DNA of 13,740 nt from an uncultured Erysipelotrichaceae bacterium. Its GTDB lineage: Bacteria > Bacillota_I > Bacilli_A > Erysipelotrichales > Coprobacillaceae. Below the pieces are notes generated by a model, which had not been told where the DNA came from, did not search any database, and worked only from the letters and a program-made list of their open reading frames with translations. Below, one piece after another: positions 10,410-13,740 of this stretch (its first letter is position 1; every line of letters begins with the position of its first letter). The translations under genes were made by a program, and so were the position numbers. The stretch spans positions 1 to 13,740 of the forward strand of contig CALDMQ010000200.1 of NCBI GenBank assembly GCA_937917505.1, written 5' to 3'.

Positions 10410-10438
10410 ATTATACCATAAGATGTTGACTATCACAA
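10410..10438 (-). promoter_or_regulatory. Promoter of upp (extended -10)
   Basis: On the minus strand, TTGTGA (10433-10438, 4 of 6) is followed after 17 bp by TATAAT (10410-10415) with an upstream TGG, giving TGGTATAAT. The predicted start lies about 20 bases before the upp ATG and leaves room for its GAGGAG ribosome site. It has the same extended -10 layout as the atp promoter. Confidence 0.75.
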
Positions 10439-10449
10439 AATAGAAATTC

Positions 10450-11334
10450 TTATTTCATTTCTTCTTTTAACATTTGTAAAAACACTTCAATATGTTGTGG
10501 AAAAACTTGATATTTCTTCCATATCACATTCATATGTGTTACTAATTTTGGAGATAACGGTCTAAAACAGAGTGGACCCTCATAAGAACTTGAATAAAAA
10601 TTTTCAAAACCTATAACATATCCAATATCTTCTTCAGCCATTAATAAAGCATTATAAATCAAATTATAAGATGCAACGACACGAAACTTTCTATCATTAC
10701 CACCTATCCATCCAGCAATCTCATTTTTAATTGCATCTTGCGACGATATAATCACAGGCTTATTTCTTAAATGATGTGGTTGAATAAACTGATATTTCGC
10801 TAACTCACTATCTTTTTTCAACCATACTCCCCATGTTTCACCATAAGGTAACTTTATAAAATCGTATTGTGTTAAATCCACAGGATCAAAAACAATTCCT
10901 AAATCACAAATATCATCATCTAACTTTCTCATAATATCTTGAGCATTTCCACTCGTTATATGAAATCTAACATCAGGATAACACTCTTGCATTTTTTTAA
11001 TTGTTTTCATTATAAAACGATTTGTTTGCCCTTCACCACAACCAATAAAAATATCTCCTGATAAATATGTATTTTTATTTTGAGTTAAAAATGTTGTTTC
11101 TGCTTGAGTAACAATATCAAGAATTTCTTGTGCATACTTTCTAAACAACAATCCATCATTTGTCAATGTCACTGATTGATTTGAACGCAAGAAAAATGTC
11201 TTTCCATATTCTTCCTCTAATTCTTTTATTTGCCTAGATAATGTTGGTTGTGTAACGTGTAATATTTGTGCTGCTTTTGAGAAACTCTTTTCTCTTGCTA
11301 TAACAATAAAATATTTTAAAACTCTTATTTCCAT
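10450..11334 (-). CDS. LysR-family transcriptional regulator
   Basis: The product is a 294-residue regulator from the chosen ATG. The N-terminal winged helix-turn-helix (about 1-60) includes FSKAAQILHVTQPTLSRQIKELEEEYG, the family's DNA-binding signature. The linker helix follows (to about 88), then a two-lobed periplasmic-binding-protein-like effector domain (about 91-290). The effector is not recognisable. In-frame GTG (11343) and ATG (11340) lie upstream, but AGGTG (11341-11345) is spaced six bases before ATG 11334, and MEIRVLKYF is the usual family start. It is divergent from the AEC permease, the standard arrangement for a LysR protein controlling its neighbour. A repeated CTTTATAAA motif lies in the shared gap. 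A weak AT-rich hairpin after the stop is not a convincing terminator, so some read-through into upp is possible. Confidence 0.93.
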   Translation of the reverse strand: MEIRVLKYFIVIAREKSFSKAAQILHVTQPTLSRQIKELEEEYGKTFFLRSNQSVTLTNDGLLFRKYAQEILDIVTQAETTFLTQNKNTYLSGDIFIGCGEGQTNRFIMKTIKKMQECYPDVRFHITSGNAQDIMRKLDDDICDLGIVFDPVDLTQYDFIKLPYGETWGVWLKKDSELAKYQFIQPHHLRNKPVIISSQDAIKNEIAGWIGGNDRKFRVVASYNLIYNALLMAEEDIGYVIGFENFYSSSYEGPLCFRPLSPKLVTHMNVIWKKYQVFPQHIEVFLQMLKEEMK

Positions 11335-11340
11335 AGTCAT

Positions 11341-11345
11341 CACCT
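11341..11345 (-). promoter_or_regulatory. Ribosome site deciding the LysR start
   Basis: AGGTG stands six bases before ATG 11334, a workable spacing. The upstream in-frame ATG 11340 directly abuts it and GTG 11343 is part of it, so neither can use it. No other purine-rich site lies just upstream. Confidence 0.6.
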
Positions 11346-11367
11346 GTCTTTAGTATAATTCTTTTTA

Positions 11368-11457
11368 TTTATAAAGAAAAGAGTTTGTTATGCCTTTTCG
11401 TTATACAGCTTTATAAAATATAAGTATTTGCTTTTGTATGATTGTCTTTATAAAATA
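11368..11457. repeat. Three CTTTATAAA motifs in the LysR-permease gap
   Basis: CTTTATAAA occurs on the plus strand at 11409-11417 and 11446-11454, both extending as CTTTATAAAATA (12 identical bases). It also occurs on the minus strand at 11368-11376. The two direct copies start 37 bp apart, and the second overlaps the permease -10. This is a candidate operator for the LysR protein; part may be chance, because the gap is very AT-rich. Confidence 0.4.
11428..11456 (+). promoter_or_regulatory. Predicted promoter of the AEC permease gene
   Basis: TTGCTT (11428-11433, 4 of 6) and TAAAAT (11451-11456, 5 of 6) are separated by 17 bp. The start would be near 11463, about 27 bases before the ATG, with AAAGGAG in between. 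The -10 lies within the second CTTTATAAAATA repeat, so a protein bound there would be expected to affect initiation directly. Confidence 0.55.
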
Positions 11458-11489
11458 ATCATGCATTTACTTATGAAAGGAGCTTATTT

Positions 11490-12425
11490 ATGACAGCATT
11501 AACAACTTTATTTCCTGTATTCTTTATGTTAGCATTAGGATTCGTTTCACGTATAAAGGGTTGGGTAACAGTTGATCAAAAATCAGGAGCAAATACAATT
11601 GTTTTTCAAATATTATTTCCTATACTTATTTTTAATGTATTATTAACTTCAAAGATTGAAGCATCAGTTATATATATTGTTGCTTATGTTTTTATAGCAT
11701 TTATGGTTGCTTTATTTATTGGAAAGGCAACTGGTCGTTTAACAAGTGAAAAATATGCACATTATTCACATTACTTACTTACAACAGTAGAAGGAGGAAA
11801 TGTTGCATTACCACTTTATACCTCTATTGTAGGTGTTGCCTATGCTACAAATACTGTTATTTTTGATTTAGCAGGTTCTTTAATGGCTTTTATTGTTATT
11901 CCTATTATGGTTGCAAAAAGCGGGCATCAAGAAACATCTCGAAAAGAATTGTTTAAACAAATTTGCACAAATTCATTTGTGATTGCGGTTGCATTAGGTT
12001 TAATTCTTAATATTACAGGTGTTTATACTTGGTTAAGTCAAAGTGCATTTATAGACTTATATACAAAAACAATTGCTATGGTCACTGGACCGATTATGGG
12101 TATGATTTTATTTATTATTGGTTACGATTTACAAATTGATATGGAAAAAATTGTTCCACTATTCAAACTCATCAGTTTAAGAGTGCTTATTTATATGGGA
12201 ATTATTGTTGGATTCTTTATTCTATTCCCAACTCTTATAGCTGATAAAACTTACATGTTAGCCGTTCTTATTTATTTTATGTGTCCAACTGGGTTCGCTA
12301 TTCCAATGATGGTATCTCCATTATTTAAAAGTAATGATGATAGCAGTTTTGCAAGTGCATATATTTCTTTATATATGATTGTGACTTTAATTGTTTATAC
12401 AGCTATTGTTTTATTTATAGCTTAA
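11490..12425 (+). CDS. AEC-family (auxin efflux carrier-like) permease
   Basis: The product is an integral membrane transporter of 311 residues with about ten predicted helices in two halves of five. This is the family fold, also seen in malate and other organic-acid permeases of bacteria. Helix 1 starts at once (LTTLFPVFFMLALGFVSR). The unwound central helix region shows VEGGNVALPLYTSIVG (about 99-114), with the Gly-Asn-x-x-(L)-Pro pattern typical of AEC proteins. The second half carries GPIMGMILFIIGYDL and CPTGFAIPMMVSPLF (Pro-containing crossing). A hydrophilic loop lies at about 142-153 (KSGHQETSRKEL). AAAGGAG is eight bases before the ATG. The divergent LysR gene suggests induction by the substrate, possibly an organic acid or amino-acid derivative; substrate and direction cannot be read. 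A strong hairpin overlaps its stop codon. Confidence 0.92.
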   Translation: MTALTTLFPVFFMLALGFVSRIKGWVTVDQKSGANTIVFQILFPILIFNVLLTSKIEASVIYIVAYVFIAFMVALFIGKATGRLTSEKYAHYSHYLLTTVEGGNVALPLYTSIVGVAYATNTVIFDLAGSLMAFIVIPIMVAKSGHQETSRKELFKQICTNSFVIAVALGLILNITGVYTWLSQSAFIDLYTKTIAMVTGPIMGMILFIIGYDLQIDMEKIVPLFKLISLRVLIYMGIIVGFFILFPTLIADKTYMLAVLIYFMCPTGFAIPMMVSPLFKSNDDSSFASAYISLYMIVTLIVYTAIVLFIA

Positions 12426-12454
12426 AGGGATTTCACCATGAAATCCCTTTTTCA
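12424..12454. terminator. Terminator shared by the permease and the MutS-like gene
   Basis: There is a perfect 12-bp stem (AAAGGGATTTCA at 12424-12435 with TGAAATCCCTTT at 12439-12450) and a 3-nt loop, followed on the plus strand by TTCATTTTCT. The permease stop TAA (12423-12425) overlaps the left arm, and the stop TGA of the convergent gene (12433-12435) also lies inside the stem. On the minus strand only TTTAAGC follows, so it should work best in the plus direction. Confidence 0.85.
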
Positions 12455-13614
12455 TTTTCTAACTCATCTAATATAGATTCATCAAAATCATAAACTCTTA
12501 ACAATTTAATTGCGTTTCCCACATAACATACACCTTGCTTAATTAAGTAATCACAATTTAATTTTCCATCTTCAACTTTATCATGAAACGAATATTGATT
12601 TATATCTTTAAAATGATTAACCAAAGAGACATCATGCGTTGTAATTATAACTAAAGACTGTTGCTTAAATAAATAGTTTAATACTGCTCTTGCTATCATA
12701 AGCCTTTCTTTTTCATTAGTTCCTCTTAAAATTTCATCTATAAGTACAAGGTAACGATGTTTTTTAACTTGCTCTATGATTTCTTTTAAAACTTTAATTT
12801 CTTTCACATAATAACTATCTCCATCACCAATTTCATCTTTCATATGAATAGATGTACAAAGAGTATAAGGAAAATAAGAAAATGAATCAGCAAAACATGT
12901 ATGCAATGTTTTTGCCATAACCATATTCAATCCAATAGTTTTCATAAATGTAGATTTTCCTGATGCATTAGAACCTGTAATCATACATGATTCTTGAATA
13001 TTCATACTATTTTTGACAGGATTTTTTAATATAGGATGGTAAATATTTAAAAACTGTACGCCTTCTTTTGATATAACTTTTTGAATACAAACTTGATATT
13101 CTTGTCTTAGTGATAGTGTAGAAACAGCCAAATCTACCATTCCAACATATTCATACATCTTTATATAATCATTAATTAATTTATCTTTATGTTCACATAA
13201 TATATGACATTGTATAAAAGTTAAAGGTAATAATGCATAAAGAAATTCCATAATATAAAAGACATCTATACGTTCATTTTTCATACAAAAGCGATAAATA
13301 TGTGTATATTGTCTAGATTTATGAATCATATTTTTTATTTCTAATACATTTTCTTGATCATATATTCCCATTTTAACAAATTGATTAAGAATCTCTATCA
13401 AACGACAATAACTAAACACTTTCTTTAAGACATGATTTGTTTTCTTTAAATAACGTGTATAAAGATAAGTTTGAAATCCCGTCCATAAAAAGATAAGTGG
13501 TATCAAATGTTCTCTCAAAATAAAATATAATGGAATGAAAAGAATGGGTACACAACCTAAACAAATAATAAAAATATATTCATATTTTGATAAAAAATCA
13601 ATATCACCAAACAT
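12433..13614 (-). CDS. Membrane-associated MutS-like ATPase, apparently lacking its N-terminal half
   Basis: The product is 393 residues. The C-terminal ATPase domain (about 185-370) is of the MutS type. It has YHPIL (192-196), Walker A GSNASGKST (214-222), HMKDEIGDGDSYYVKEIK (257-274), Walker B YLVLIDEILRGTN (288-300, Asp293-Glu294) and the TTHD switch (325-328). Two hydrophobic helices at the start (about 14-33 and 37-50) precede a helical stretch with no mismatch-binding domain. Related Firmicutes membrane MutS-like proteins, as I remember them, run to about 550-600 residues, with a further membrane pair and helical domain before this point. Here ATG 13614 has no ribosome site, and in-frame TAA TAA lies 20 codons further up, so the gene may be 5'-truncated or frameshifted. 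All ATPase motifs are intact. Role unknown; not canonical mismatch repair. Its end lies in the shared terminator. Confidence 0.75.
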   Translation of the reverse strand: MFGDIDFLSKYEYIFIICLGCVPILFIPLYFILREHLIPLIFLWTGFQTYLYTRYLKKTNHVLKKVFSYCRLIEILNQFVKMGIYDQENVLEIKNMIHKSRQYTHIYRFCMKNERIDVFYIMEFLYALLPLTFIQCHILCEHKDKLINDYIKMYEYVGMVDLAVSTLSLRQEYQVCIQKVISKEGVQFLNIYHPILKNPVKNSMNIQESCMITGSNASGKSTFMKTIGLNMVMAKTLHTCFADSFSYFPYTLCTSIHMKDEIGDGDSYYVKEIKVLKEIIEQVKKHRYLVLIDEILRGTNEKERLMIARAVLNYLFKQQSLVIITTHDVSLVNHFKDINQYSFHDKVEDGKLNCDYLIKQGVCYVGNAIKLLRVYDFDESILDELENEKGISW

Positions 13615-13740
13615 TGAAAGAGATTCACTATAATTTTTACTTAAATCTCTTTTAGAATATGATGGTATTTATTATGAAAAGTCCCCTTTATTTCTATGCG
13701 CTATTTTGCTTAAGCATCTTTTCTACACTTGAAAAGGTGC
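13615..13740. other. Upstream edge of the MutS-like gene
   Basis: On the minus strand the MutS-like frame stays open for 20 codons above its ATG (IPSYSKRDLSKNYSESLS) and then meets TAA TAA. Another frame entering from the window edge reads TFSSVEKMLKQNSA and stops at TAG. AAAGGGG follows but no usual start codon lies at the right distance. No terminator or promoter is clear. This could be the tail of an upstream gene or a decayed part of the MutS-like gene. Confidence 0.4.

Noticed and set aside
10442..10462. AGAAAT/ATTTCT hairpin after the LysR gene as a terminator
   Set aside because: A 6-bp stem with one G-C pair per arm end and a 9-nt loop, then TTCTATTTTG. Too weak to call, and it abuts the upp promoter.
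11352..11357. TATACT as a -10 for the LysR gene
   Set aside because: No -35 at 16-18 bp, and transcription would begin on top of the ribosome site. It is common in DNA this rich in A and T.

Overview
The window is AT-rich, Gram-positive (Firmicutes/Bacillota) chromosomal DNA. Genes start with strong AGGAGG-type ribosome sites, and promoters read TTGnnn/TATAAT. TGA is a stop and Trp is TGG, which argues against Mollicutes. Cell-wall enzymes are present. An Erysipelotrichia (Coprobacillus-like) bacterium is my best guess from composition and protein style; this is inference, not a database result. Most of the window is housekeeping sequence. I see no tRNA, rRNA, CRISPR array, insertion sequence or phage gene.

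Layout, left to right. The 3' end of an aldehyde dehydrogenase gene (+) meets a two-way terminator. On the minus strand follow a membrane-anchored deacetylase with Ig-like repeats (316-1740) and, upstream of it, a CwlD-like amidase (1795-2541). A complete F1Fo ATP synthase operon occupies 2637-9362, also minus, transcribed in the order atpZ-atpI-atpB-atpE-atpF-atpH-atpA-atpG-atpD-atpC. It has a clear extended -10 promoter at 9379-9407 and a terminator that overlaps the atpC stop codon. A 390-bp gap then holds a palindrome, a terminator, a second predicted promoter and two tiny ORFs. Next upstream is upp, with its own promoter; upp beside atp is also the Bacillus order. A minus-strand LysR regulator is divergent from a plus-strand AEC-family permease, with a repeated CTTTATAAA motif between them. 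At the right, converging on the permease, is a membrane-associated MutS-like ATPase that seems to lack its N-terminal half.

How the genes work together. The ten atp genes encode all eight enzyme subunits plus two small membrane accessory proteins, with overlapping or nearly touching frames. The c subunit has two carboxylates at the ion-binding positions, a pattern known from some Na+-coupled rotors, so the coupling ion is an open question. The amidase and deacetylase form a small peptidoglycan-modification unit, perhaps analogous to CwlD/PdaA. The LysR protein probably controls the permease.

The least explained DNA is the upp-atpZ gap, which could hold a short independent transcript. The next least explained is the truncated start of the MutS-like gene.
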